Assembly: GCA_045634325.1 (NCBI GenBank)
Contig: JAZRAA010000032.1
Span: forward strand, 1 to 23,747
DNA length: 23,747 bases
Direction of reading: 5' to 3'
Origin: URNF01 sp045634325
GTDB lineage: Bacteria; Bacillota; Clostridia; Oscillospirales; Acutalibacteraceae
In this document: piece by piece, positions 5,694 to 12,993 of the stretch
Layout: every line of letters begins with the position of its first letter
How positions within the stretch are numbered: the stretch's first letter is position 1
Translations under genes and position numbers: made by a program
Notes under the pieces: model-generated
What the model was told of the DNA's origin: nothing
Databases searched by the model: none
Seen by the model: the letters and a program-made list of their open reading frames with translations, nothing else

Positions 5694-8276
5694 TTATTGT
5701 TTTGCATCATACCACGTTTTACCGACATGCACATCAGCAGTGAGTTTTACCGCCATTTGCACGGCGTTTTCCATTTCTTGTTGTAAAATGGATGCTGCTT
5801 TTTCCGCCTCTGCTTCGGGCGCTTCTACGATGAGTTCATCGTGTACTTGCAAGATGAGGCGAGACTGCATATTTTCGCTTTTCAGACGATTATATACGTG
5901 CACCATGGCTATTTTGATAATATCAGCTGCGGTACCTTGGATGGGCATATTGCGTGCTACACGTTCACCGAAAGCGCGTGTCATGGCATTGCCGGCACGC
6001 AATTCAGGTAACGGTCGTTTTCTGCCGAAAATGGTTTGTGCATAGCCGCGCGCTTTAGCATCCGCAATTAAATCGTCCATAAAACCGCGCACCATAGAAA
6101 AGTTTTCAAAATATCCGTCGATATAGTTCTTTGCTTCTTTGTAGGAAACGCCAATATCTTTGGATAAAGAATGTGCGCCGATGCCGTAAACGATACCAAA
6201 ATTGACAGCTTTTGCGCGGGAACGAATTTCCGAGGTTATCATTTCCCGGGGAATACCGAACACCTGTGAAGCGGTAATGGTGTGAATATCTGCGCCGGTG
6301 TTAAAACCCTCAATCATGGTGGGGTCGCCCGCCATTGCTGCGAGAACGCGCAGTTCAATTTGAGAATAGTCTGCATCGCACAACAACATACCATCAGCCG
6401 CGCGGAAAAAGCGGCGCAACTCTCTGCCTACTTGTTGTCGGACGGGGATGTTTTGCAGATTGGGTTCGGTGGAGGAGATACGTCCTGTGCGGGTTTCCAC
6501 TTGATTAAATGAGGAATGGATACGTCCGTCCTCTGCCACCACTTTCAAAAGGCCGTCGCAGTAGGTGCTTTTGAGCTTGGAGTAGGTACGATATTCCAGC
6601 AACATGCTCACGGCGGGGTGGATGTCACGCAGTTCTTCCAAAACTTCTGCGTTGGTGGAATAACCGCTTTTGGTTTTCTTTTTGGCGGGCAATCCTAAAT
6701 CCTCAAACAAGGCTTTACCGAGTTGTTTGGGGGAGTTAAGATTGAAGGTGTAGCCCACCGCTTTAAAAATGGCGGTTTGCAGAGCAGCAATACGTTCTTC
6801 CAAGAGTGTGCCGTATTGCGCAATCTGCGGTGCATCTACCTCAAAACCAATGTTTTCCATCGAAGCCAACACTTCTGCGAGCGGTAGTTCTACCTCATTT
6901 AAAAGGGTCTCACCGCCGTTGTTTTGCAGATTAACTGTGAGCACATCTGCTGTGGCGGAAAAGAACGAAATTTGTCGTTCTATGGGTAAATCCAGCGGTA
7001 TAGTTGTGCTGACGGTTCCATATTCTTGCGCCAATCGAGGCAAATCGTAGGAGGAGGCAAGCGGGTCTAACAAATAAGCGGCAAGCATAGTGTCGAACAC
7101 AAAACCTGCAGGGGACATGCCCGATTTAAGCATAGCACTATACAGTGGTTTGACGTGGTGTGTGCGTTTTTTAACGGAATCATCGCTCAGCAACGACATC
7201 AATTGGTCATTTGCAGGCAGTGCGACTGTGCGACCGTTAAAAGCCACGTAGAATGTATCTACTGTATGGTCGTTCAATGAGTACAGGAAATCCATACATT
7301 TGGTTTGGGAGATAGCGTCCAGTGCATCTTGCAATGTTTCTGCTCCTTCTAAAACCGTTTCTGCGGGCGCAGTGGGGGATTCGACGATATCAAAAGTGAG
7401 TTGCGTGCCGTGTAAATCCAATTTTTCTATCCATTTGAACAATTCTAACTCTGTGAGAAGAGAAGCCAGTTCGTTTTTTTGCATGGGCTTCACTGTGTAA
7501 ACAGACATATCTGTTTCAATAGGAGCGTTTGTGCAAATGGTGCCGAGTGCATAGCTCATGAATGCGGAGTCTTTGCCTGCAAGCAATTTGTTGCGCAGAG
7601 TATCCCGCATTTGTGCGGTTTCAATTTTTTGATACAATTCGTCAATAGAGGCGAATTCTTGTAAAAGTGCGCAAGCTGTTTTTTCACCCACGCCGGGTAC
7701 ACCGGGGATGTTGTCGCTACTATCACCCATTAAGGCTTTGAGGTCAATTAACCGTTTGGGTGGCATACCGTATTTTTCAAAAATAGCAGCGGGGGTGATG
7801 ATTTGCGTTTCGGTGTGCCCTGCTTTGGTGGAAGGAAGCAAAACGGTGACGGTGTCATTGACCAATTGCAAGGCATCACGGTCACCGGTTGCTAAATAAC
7901 AGGGGATGCTATTTTGAGAAGCGGCAAGGGACAGTGTGCCAAGAATATCATCCGCCTCATATCCTTCCTTTTCCACCAAGGTATAGCCCATTAACGTCAA
8001 CACTTGCTTTAAGACAGGCATTTGTTGGCGCAGTTCCTCCGGCATACCCTTTCTGCCTGCTTTATATGCGGGGTACTGTTTATGACGGAACGTAGGCGCA
8101 TGTACGTCAAACGCAATCGCCACATGGTCTGCGTTGCTGGTTTCTTTCATTTTCTGTAAGATATTCAAAAAACCGACAATGGCATTGGTATATCGTCCGT
8201 CTTTTGTAGATAAAAGACGGATACCGTAAAAAGCACGGTTGGCAATGCTGTTGCCGTCAACCACTAGTAATTGCAT
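5694..8276 (-). CDS. polA: DNA polymerase I
   Basis: DNA polymerase I fills gaps and removes RNA primers in repair and lagging-strand synthesis. The 860-residue protein has an N-terminal 5'-nuclease domain (1 to about 290; LLVVDGNSIANRAFYG, EADDILGTL, GDSSDNIPGVPGVGEKTA). A degenerate 3'-5' exonuclease-like region follows (about 310-460), then the polymerase domain. Motif A is DADYSQIEL (about 634), motif B is RAKAVNFGIVYG (about 687) and motif C is QVHDELIVEAP (about 810). The FDTET-type catalytic motif of the proofreading domain is absent (CMDFLYSLND at the equivalent place), so proofreading is probably lost, as in many Firmicutes PolA proteins. The start is ATG at 8276 with GAGGAG 8 bases upstream; the open frame extends to 8303 without support. 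Confidence 0.97.
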   Translation of the reverse strand: MQLLVVDGNSIANRAFYGIRLLSTKDGRYTNAIVGFLNILQKMKETSNADHVAIAFDVHAPTFRHKQYPAYKAGRKGMPEELRQQMPVLKQVLTLMGYTLVEKEGYEADDILGTLSLAASQNSIPCYLATGDRDALQLVNDTVTVLLPSTKAGHTETQIITPAAIFEKYGMPPKRLIDLKALMGDSSDNIPGVPGVGEKTACALLQEFASIDELYQKIETAQMRDTLRNKLLAGKDSAFMSYALGTICTNAPIETDMSVYTVKPMQKNELASLLTELELFKWIEKLDLHGTQLTFDIVESPTAPAETVLEGAETLQDALDAISQTKCMDFLYSLNDHTVDTFYVAFNGRTVALPANDQLMSLLSDDSVKKRTHHVKPLYSAMLKSGMSPAGFVFDTMLAAYLLDPLASSYDLPRLAQEYGTVSTTIPLDLPIERQISFFSATADVLTVNLQNNGGETLLNEVELPLAEVLASMENIGFEVDAPQIAQYGTLLEERIAALQTAIFKAVGYTFNLNSPKQLGKALFEDLGLPAKKKTKSGYSTNAEVLEELRDIHPAVSMLLEYRTYSKLKSTYCDGLLKVVAEDGRIHSSFNQVETRTGRISSTEPNLQNIPVRQQVGRELRRFFRAADGMLLCDADYSQIELRVLAAMAGDPTMIEGFNTGADIHTITASQVFGIPREMITSEIRSRAKAVNFGIVYGIGAHSLSKDIGVSYKEAKNYIDGYFENFSMVRGFMDDLIADAKARGYAQTIFGRKRPLPELRAGNAMTRAFGERVARNMPIQGTAADIIKIAMVHVYNRLKSENMQSRLILQVHDELIVEAPEAEAEKAASILQQEMENAVQMAVKLTADVHVGKTWYDAKQ

Positions 8277-8366
8277 GGTTTTTTCTCCTCTCAGACAATG
8301 CATGTTTATATTTTATCATATAAATCTGTAAAATAAAAGAAAAAAGATGATTTTTCCAAAAAATCG

Positions 8367-8395
8367 TTGACAGTACGGGAAACGGGTGCTATAAT
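8367..8395 (+). promoter_or_regulatory. Perfect consensus SigA promoter of tRNA-Leu
   Basis: TTGACA (8367-8372), 17 bases, TATAAT (8390-8395), with TG in the extended -10 position. The start would be near 8402. A small hairpin GTCCG-ATG-CGGAC (8403-8415) lies in the 5' leader before the tRNA. Confidence 0.88.
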
Positions 8396-8424
8396 AGGCA
8401 AAGTCCGATGCGGACGTCATATTT

Positions 8425-8509
<85 letters not shown>

Positions 8510-8510
8510 T

Positions 8511-8540
8511 AAAAAGACATCCTGCGTGATGTCTTTTTAT
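8511..8540 (+). terminator. Rho-independent terminator of tRNA-Leu
   Basis: AAAAAGACATC (8511-8521) pairs with GATGTCTTTTT (8528-8538) around a six-base loop. It starts 3 bases after the encoded CCA. Confidence 0.92.
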
Positions 8541-8572
8541 TTTGCGATTATCAAACGGAAGAAGGTCTTTGC

Positions 8573-9079
8573 TTGAAAGGAAAAAACACGACACAGAGAA
8601 TTGTAATGGCCGCATTGTTAGCTGCGCTTGTCTGCGTAGCCACTATGTTAATTAAAGTGCCGTCACCGCTTGAAGGGTATCTCAATTTAGGAGATGGTGT
8701 GGTGCTGTTAGCCGGTTGGATGCTGTCGCCTGCGTATGGTTTTTTGGCAGCAGGTTTGGGCTCGGCACTCGCGGATTTGTTTTCCGGATATGTGATATAT
8801 GCGCCGGTCACGTTTTTTATAAAAGGTGCTATGGCGATAATGGCATATTTTGTTTTTTTGCTCGCCTCTAAAAAGATTCACACTTTTGCTTCTCGTATCA
8901 TTAGCGGTTTTGTCGCTGAACTCCTTATGGTTGCAGGTTATTTTGTGTTTGAGGGTTTCTTATATGGGTTTGCACCTTCTTTCGTAAATATCCCTGCTAA
9001 TGGGATACAAGGTGTTGCGGGCATTGTTTTGGGTATTGCATTGGTGAAAGTATTTGAGAAAAGTAAAATAACATTTTAA
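8573..9079 (+). CDS. ECF transporter S component (substrate-binding membrane subunit)
   Basis: S components of energy-coupling factor transporters are small membrane proteins that capture a vitamin or precursor and dock onto a shared EcfA/A'/T module. This 168-residue protein has about five or six hydrophobic helices. It shows the typical opening (RIVMAALLAALVCVATMLI), the loop GYLNLGDGVVLLAGWMLSP (about residues 35-53), then GFLAAGLGSALADLFSGY and the APVTFFIKGAMA helix. This resembles the riboflavin-type S-component family (PF07155). The substrate cannot be assigned, and no riboswitch is visible in the short 5' region after the tRNA terminator. The likely start is TTG 8573, preceded by GAAGG with 7-base spacing. 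ATG 8606 is an alternative but would remove part of the first helix. No EcfA or EcfT genes are in the window. Confidence 0.82.
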   Translation: MKGKNTTQRIVMAALLAALVCVATMLIKVPSPLEGYLNLGDGVVLLAGWMLSPAYGFLAAGLGSALADLFSGYVIYAPVTFFIKGAMAIMAYFVFLLASKKIHTFASRIISGFVAELLMVAGYFVFEGFLYGFAPSFVNIPANGIQGVAGIVLGIALVKVFEKSKITF

Positions 9080-9081
9080 TA

Positions 9082-9117
9082 AAAAACACCGTCGGAGAAA
9101 AGTCCGACGGTGTTTTT
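9082..9117. terminator. Bidirectional terminator between the ECF gene and uraA
   Basis: A 15-bp perfect stem with arms 9082-9096 (AAAAACACCGTCGGA) and 9103-9117 and a GAAAAG loop. T runs are present on both strands, so it can serve both convergent genes. Confidence 0.93.
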
Positions 9118-9129
9118 GGTTGTAACATT

Positions 9130-10494
9130 TTAGTCTTCAGTTTTCTTGAGGTTGAGTACCACGTTAGCAATGATACCGAGAATCAAAGCGCAGGCAATAG
9201 ATGTGATGGTAACTTTGCCAAAGGTCAAGGTCAAACCGCCGATACCACAAATGAGAATGATGGCAACCACGAACAGATTTTTATCTTGTTCCAAGTTGAC
9301 TTTTTGCACCATTTTCAAACCGGAAACTGCGATGAAACCGTAGAGAGTGATACATACGCCGCCCATAACACATGCGGGGATGGTGTCAAGGAACGCAACA
9401 AAGGGCGAAACGAATGCAATCAACATACTGATAATAGCGGTAGTAGTGATGGTGCAAACGGAAGCGTTGCGGGTAATGGCCACACAACCGACCGATTCGC
9501 CATAGGTGGTGTTGGGGCAACCACCAAAGAAAGCACCGACAAAGGAACCAACACCGTCGCCAAGCAGGGTGCGATGTAAACCGGGTTCTTCCAGTAAATC
9601 TTTTTCTACAATGGAGGAGAGATTTTTGTGGTCAGCAATATGTTCTGCAAACACCACGAAAGCAACGGGAATATACGCTACAGCGATACTGCCTATGTAT
9701 GCGCCGTCAATTTCTTTGATGCCTTTAAAGGCGTTTATGAAGGAAAATTCGGGCACAGAGAATAAGGTGGCGAAAGAGAAGCCGTCAGCAAACAATGCTT
9801 TGAAAGGTGCAAAATCAATCACCTTTAATATTTCAATATCAGCGGCATTACCGATGATGGTGAAAATCAATGCTACGGCATAACCGGCAAGGATGCCAAT
9901 GATAAAAGGAATTAATCTGGCCATTTTTTTGCCGTATGTAGAGCAAAGAATAACGGTGAATAAAGTGACTAAGCCGCAAACAAAGGCGACATACGGAGAA
10001 GTTGCCATGACGCCATCCGCATTTGCAACGTCGCCTTTGAGCAGGTCAGCAACAGCGTTGCTTGCAAGGGAAAGGCCGATGATAGCAACAGTGGGGCCGA
10101 TAACCACGGCGGGCATAAGTTTGTTAATCCAGCCCACACCCACGAATTTTACTACTAAGGCAATAACGACATATACCAGGCCGGCGAACACAGCGCCCAG
10201 AATGATGCCGGCAAAGCCTGCTTGTGCGGATGCTGCGCCACCAAAAGCGGCGAACATAGAGCCGATAAAAGCGAAGGACGAGCCAAGGAAAACGGGGCTT
10301 TTGAATTTGGTGAACAATTGGTAGACAATAGTACCGATACCAGCGCCAAAAAGAGCGGCGGATGCGGACATACCGTTACCGATGATTGCGGGGACAGCGA
10401 TGGTTGCCGCCAAAATTGCCAACAACTGTTGGAAGGCGAAAATGATCATCTGTCCGAACTTTGGTTTGTCATGGATTTCATAGATGAGTTTCAT
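9130..10494 (-). CDS. uraA: Uracil permease (NCS2 family)
   Basis: This is a proton-coupled nucleobase importer of the NCS2 (nucleobase-ascorbate) family, with 454 residues and 12-14 hydrophobic helices. Diagnostic stretches are FAFQQLLAILAATIAVPAIIG near the N-terminus, SPVFLGSSFAFIGSM, FVVFAEHIADHKNLSSIV with the conserved Glu/His, and GGCPNTTYGESVGCVAITRNASV. These fit UraA/PyrP-type uracil permeases better than xanthine permeases. ATG at 10494 has an AGGGGGA ribosome binding site 6 bases upstream. It lies 39 bases after pyrR on the same strand and is very probably co-transcribed with it, so it should be controlled by the PyrR attenuator. It ends at the bidirectional hairpin. Confidence 0.93.
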   Translation of the reverse strand: MKLIYEIHDKPKFGQMIIFAFQQLLAILAATIAVPAIIGNGMSASAALFGAGIGTIVYQLFTKFKSPVFLGSSFAFIGSMFAAFGGAASAQAGFAGIILGAVFAGLVYVVIALVVKFVGVGWINKLMPAVVIGPTVAIIGLSLASNAVADLLKGDVANADGVMATSPYVAFVCGLVTLFTVILCSTYGKKMARLIPFIIGILAGYAVALIFTIIGNAADIEILKVIDFAPFKALFADGFSFATLFSVPEFSFINAFKGIKEIDGAYIGSIAVAYIPVAFVVFAEHIADHKNLSSIVEKDLLEEPGLHRTLLGDGVGSFVGAFFGGCPNTTYGESVGCVAITRNASVCTITTTAIISMLIAFVSPFVAFLDTIPACVMGGVCITLYGFIAVSGLKMVQKVNLEQDKNLFVVAIILICGIGGLTLTFGKVTITSIACALILGIIANVVLNLKKTED

Positions 10495-10533
10495 GTTTTT
10501 TCCCCCTAATTTTTTTATAAATACGCCGAAGCG

Positions 10534-11073
10534 TTATTTATCGTCCTGTTGCCAGATTTCCACGCAGGAACAACCATCGTGTATCGGCACTTGCACCATG
10601 ATGCGTTCACTGTGTGAGGTCGGCACGTTTTTGCCTACGTAATCTGCACGAATAGGCAGTTCGCGATGCCCACGGTCTACCAAAATTGCCAGTTGAATAG
10701 CACGGGGACGACCGAGCGCGAAAACAGCTTCGATGGCGGCGCGCACCGTGCGACCGGTGTATAATACATCGTCAACCAGCACAATAGTTTTATTGGTGAC
10801 ATCAAAAGGAAGAGTTGCCGCATTCAAAACCGGTGATTTGGGTTGTCGGTCATCACGATAAAAATGAATGTCTAATTCGCCGCAGGGAAGGGAGGCGCCT
10901 TCGATTTGCGCAATGTTCTCGCAGATTTGTTGTGCCAGCGGCACACCACGACGTTTGATGCCGACCAAGCATACATTTTCAATACCTTTGTTTTTTTCCA
11001 AAATTTCATGTGCAATGCGCATCAAAGCGCGACGAACATCTGCTTGGTCCATTAAAAGTGATTTCTTTTGCAT
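10534..11073 (-). CDS. pyrR: PyrR, pyrimidine operon attenuation protein / uracil phosphoribosyltransferase
   Basis: PyrR binds the leader RNA of pyrimidine genes when UMP is high and promotes termination. Many PyrR proteins also have weak uracil phosphoribosyltransferase activity. The 179-residue protein has the family length. The PRPP-binding motif TIVLVDDVLYTGRTV is at 96-110, preceded by LVGIKRRGVPLA (37-48). The C-terminus VPIHDGCSCVEIW also fits. The start ATG at 11073 is chosen because AAAGGA lies 8-9 bases upstream; the earlier ATG (MTK) overlaps that site. A complete attenuator precedes it, so it probably regulates itself and uraA. Confidence 0.96.
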   Translation of the reverse strand: MQKKSLLMDQADVRRALMRIAHEILEKNKGIENVCLVGIKRRGVPLAQQICENIAQIEGASLPCGELDIHFYRDDRQPKSPVLNAATLPFDVTNKTIVLVDDVLYTGRTVRAAIEAVFALGRPRAIQLAILVDRGHRELPIRADYVGKNVPTSHSERIMVQVPIHDGCSCVEIWQQDDK

Positions 11074-11114
11074 TTTTGTCATCCTTTTTCTAGAGTAGCG
11101 TGCATGAGAATAAT

Positions 11115-11247
11115 AAAAAAACCTTGTCAAATCGACAAGGTGAGATGTTTATGCACGGTATCGCACATTTTGGTGTGCAGTACGCATCTTCACTTGTCGG
11201 TCTCGCTGTACCGATTAAAGTAGAACGGATATAACACACTTAAACTG
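11115..11247 (-). promoter_or_regulatory. PyrR-binding attenuator leader (antiterminator/terminator switch)
   Basis: The leader RNA on the minus strand contains a PyrR site at 11220-11193: CTTTAATCGGTACAGCGAGA followed by CCGACAAG. CGGU/ACCG closes a loop carrying the conserved CAGCGAG. The antiterminator uses 11198-11185 (GACAAGTGAAGATG) and 11147-11134 (CATCTCACCTTGTC), which can form about 13 base pairs with two single-base bulges. The terminator is CCTTGTC (11140-11134), loop, GACAAGG (11128-11122), then T7. PyrR bound to the first hairpin would hold back the antiterminator strand, so the terminator forms. This matches the known PyrR mechanism in Firmicutes. Confidence 0.9.
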
Positions 11248-11252
11248 GTTTC

Positions 11253-11281
11253 ACTATACCATATATAGTTGTAAATGTAAA
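11253..11281 (-). promoter_or_regulatory. SigA-type promoter of pyrR-uraA
   Basis: On the minus strand TTTACA (11281-11276) and TATAGT (11258-11253) are 17 bases apart, with TG in the extended -10 position. The start would be near 11247, just upstream of the PyrR-binding hairpin. Confidence 0.75.
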
Positions 11282-11322
11282 GAAAAATATCATTTTTCCA
11301 CAATTTATGTAAAAAGGACGTG

Positions 11323-11348
11323 AAAAAAGGGGACTGTTACCAGTCCCC
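11323..11348 (-). terminator. Rho-independent terminator of the cotJ operon
   Basis: On the minus strand GGGGACTG (11348-11341), loop GTAA, CAGTCCCC (11336-11329), then six T (11328-11323). It starts 8 bases after the cotJC stop codon. Confidence 0.9.
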
Positions 11349-11356
11349 TCGGGCAA

Positions 11357-11965
11357 TTATTTTCCGCAACATTTGTCGAAGGCTGGATTACAAATATAGT
11401 AGTTCTTGCTGTTTAAACGGTCGGTGGTGAGTTCCAGAGCTTCGCCGAATCTTTGATAGTGATTTAACTCTCTTTGCCGTAAGAAGCGCAGTGGGTCTAA
11501 TACATCCGGGTCGTCAATTAAACGGATGAGGTTGTCGTAGGTAGTACGCGCCTTTTGTTCTGCGGCTAAATCCTCGTGTAAGTCTGTAATGGGGTCTCCC
11601 TTTACAGCGAAATACATCGCATTGAAAGGCGTGCCCGAGGCGGCAATGGGGTAGACGCCGGTGGTGTGGTCGACAAAATAGGTGTCAAACCCTTTGGCGC
11701 GAATTTCCGCATCTGTTAAATTACGAGTAAGTTGATGCACCATCGCGCTGACCATTTCCATGTGTGCCAATTCTTCGGTGCCGATGTCGGTGAGAAGGCC
11801 TTTTACCTCTGCGTACGGCATGCTGTATCGTTGGCTTAAATACCGCATAGAGGCAGCGAGCTCGCCATCAGGACCGCCAAATTGACTGATGATGACTTGC
11901 GCGATTTTCGGATTGGGGTTGGTGATATGCACCGGATATTGCAGTTTTTTATCATATTGCCACAT
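11357..11965 (-). CDS. cotJC: Spore coat protein CotJC, manganese catalase family
   Basis: CotJC is an inner spore coat protein related to di-manganese catalases. It is made in the mother cell and thought to help protect the spore against peroxide. The 202-residue protein opens with MWQYDKKLQYPV, the usual CotJC start. It contains the four-helix carboxylate motifs GELAASMRYLSQRY, DIGTEELAHMEMV (Glu and His ligands), DLAAEQKARTTYDNLI and RQRELNHYQRFGEAL. ATG 11965 follows AAGGAGG by about 10 bases; a TTG three codons earlier overlaps the ribosome binding site and is rejected. Its ribosome binding site and start lie only 5 bases past the cotJB stop. Catalase activity cannot be judged from sequence alone, but the visible ligand residues are in place. 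Confidence 0.95.
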   Translation of the reverse strand: MWQYDKKLQYPVHITNPNPKIAQVIISQFGGPDGELAASMRYLSQRYSMPYAEVKGLLTDIGTEELAHMEMVSAMVHQLTRNLTDAEIRAKGFDTYFVDHTTGVYPIAASGTPFNAMYFAVKGDPITDLHEDLAAEQKARTTYDNLIRLIDDPDVLDPLRFLRQRELNHYQRFGEALELTTDRLNSKNYYICNPAFDKCCGK

Positions 11966-11970
11966 AATGC

Positions 11971-12231
11971 TCAAACCTCCTTACAATAATCCCAGGGCCA
12001 CGGGTCGCAAATCCAAGCGAAATCATCGCCGTCAACATCGGTAACGGTAGCAATATATGGGCCGAACATTGCTTCGTACTCTGCAATCAGCATATTACGT
12101 TTTTCAACGTATGCTTTAAACAAAGCCAACGCTTTGCAATCGGTGGGATGAGTATCCAGAAAAAGATTCATGTCAACAATCGCAAAATCATACGCCTCAA
12201 TCCTACGGCGCATTGTCAAGCGGTTATCCAT
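11971..12231 (-). CDS. cotJB: Spore coat protein CotJB
   Basis: CotJB is a small spore coat component encoded between cotJA and cotJC and needed for normal CotJ assembly. The 86-residue protein shows the family pattern RIEAYDFAIVDMNLFLDTHP near the N-terminus, a helical middle (ALALFKAYVEKRNMLIAEYEAMFGP) and the C-terminal DPWPWDY signature. The start is ATG at 12231, with GGGAGG 8 bases upstream. The frame is open to 12393 on this strand, but that stretch is the cotJA gene in another frame. The start overlaps the end of cotJA by 8 bases, which suggests translational coupling. Confidence 0.92.
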   Translation of the reverse strand: MDNRLTMRRRIEAYDFAIVDMNLFLDTHPTDCKALALFKAYVEKRNMLIAEYEAMFGPYIATVTDVDGDDFAWICDPWPWDYCKEV

Positions 12232-12403
12232 TTCTGCAACCTCCCTTAAACGGCTTGTTAATTTCAGGGAACAGGGTGCCGCAACGAAGTGCTTGTTCTG
12301 CTTCGTATACCACTTGTAATTCTTGACGTGGTACATATGCCATAACCGGCAGAAAAACGCTTTCGTCCTGTCGGTTACAGATGGCGTTTGCACAGGTATT
12401 CAC
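12224..12403 (-). CDS. cotJA: Spore coat associated protein CotJA (small, GTG start)
   Basis: This is a 59-residue protein encoded directly upstream of cotJB. The core reads MAYVPRQELQVVYEAEQALR and then CGTLFPEINKPF, matching the CotJA pattern (AYVPxQ...EALxxGTLFPEL..PF). The start GTG at 12403 follows GAGGAG with 8-base spacing; an in-frame ATG at residue 21 would cut the protein to 39 residues and has no ribosome binding site. The last 8 bases overlap cotJB. Three cysteines (residues 4, 9 and 41) precede or sit in the core. It is probably made in the mother cell during sporulation with CotJB and CotJC. Confidence 0.88.
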   Translation of the reverse strand: MNTCANAICNRQDESVFLPVMAYVPRQELQVVYEAEQALRCGTLFPEINKPFKGGCRNG

Positions 12404-12443
12404 AGTCGTATCTCCTCTCTGTTTTGATGGGTTGTCCTTTTAC

Positions 12444-12471
12444 AATATATGAAGATGGTGGAGGAATGTGA
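12444..12471 (-). promoter_or_regulatory. Candidate SigE promoter of cotJABC
   Basis: On the minus strand TCACATT (12471-12465), 13 bases, then CATATATT (12451-12444). The SigE consensus is about TCATATT-N13/14-CATACAAT. This would start transcription about 20 bases before the ribosome binding site. cotJ is SigE-controlled in Bacillus, which supports the reading, but the match is imperfect. Confidence 0.45.
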
Positions 12472-12478
12472 GAAATAC

Positions 12479-12507
12479 TTGCAAACCTTTTCTTTAAATG
12501 GTATACT
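12479..12507 (+). promoter_or_regulatory. SigA-type promoter of ruvX
   Basis: TTGCAA (12479-12484), 17 bases, TATACT (12502-12507) with TG in the extended -10 position. It is the same hexamer pair as the promoter at 4651-4679 and diverges from the cotJ promoter. Confidence 0.7.
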
Positions 12508-12537
12508 GTTTATGATAGTATGAAACGGGGGTAACGT

Positions 12538-12948
12538 ATGCGTATTTTAGCCGTTGACCTTGGCTTGGTTCGCACCGGATTGGCGGTTTGTGATGCAGGT
12601 GAAGTGTTGGCTTCGCCTCTGTACAGCATCAAAGAAGGCAATCCCGAAAAAGTGCCGGAAAAGGTGTTGCAAGCCGCTGTTGCAGAGAGAGCAGAAATGA
12701 TTGTAGTTGGACATCCGAAAAATATGGATGGTAGCTGCGGAGAAAGTGCAAAACGGGCACAGCGTTTTGTGGAAACTTTGCAAACACTTACGGATTTACC
12801 CGTCAAGCTATGGGATGAACGAATGACCACGATGTCTGCAATTGGGTTTCTCAATGATACGGATGTGCGTGGAAAAAAACGTAAAGATGTGATAGACGCT
12901 GTTTCTGCTTCTATCATTCTGCAAAATTTTCTGGACAGTCGTAAGTAA
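12538..12948 (+). CDS. ruvX: RuvX/YqgF, putative Holliday junction resolvase / rRNA-processing nuclease
   Basis: YqgF (RuvX) proteins have an RNase H-like fold. They have been linked to pre-16S rRNA 5' maturation in E. coli and to Holliday-junction resolution in other bacteria. The 136-residue protein has the typical length. It contains RILAVDLGLVRTGLAVCD (catalytic Asp at residue 6), VVGHPKNMDGSCGESA (about 57-72), LWDERMTTMSA and the C-terminal DVIDAVSASIILQNFLD with the last conserved Asp. ATG 12538 is preceded by GGGGGT. The nearest + strand neighbour is the UDP-GlcNAc epimerase gene, 45 bases downstream with no terminator between, so they may share a transcript. Confidence 0.92.
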   Translation: MRILAVDLGLVRTGLAVCDAGEVLASPLYSIKEGNPEKVPEKVLQAAVAERAEMIVVGHPKNMDGSCGESAKRAQRFVETLQTLTDLPVKLWDERMTTMSAIGFLNDTDVRGKKRKDVIDAVSASIILQNFLDSRK

Positions 12949-12993
12949 AATGTTGTCTTGTCAACCATAATTACAAACAAAGAGGTAATGAAC

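Noticed and set aside
9146..10509. Several open frames on the plus strand opposite uraA
   Set aside because: They lack ribosome binding sites and family features, while the minus-strand permease is unambiguous.
12232..12393. Long N-terminal extension of CotJB
   Set aside because: The region codes for CotJA in another frame, and CotJB has a good internal ribosome binding site and a typical start at 12231.
12422..12452. Alternative SigE promoter TCATATATT-N14-CATCAAAA for cotJ
   Set aside because: It would start transcription inside the ribosome binding site of cotJA; the set 22 bases upstream fits better.
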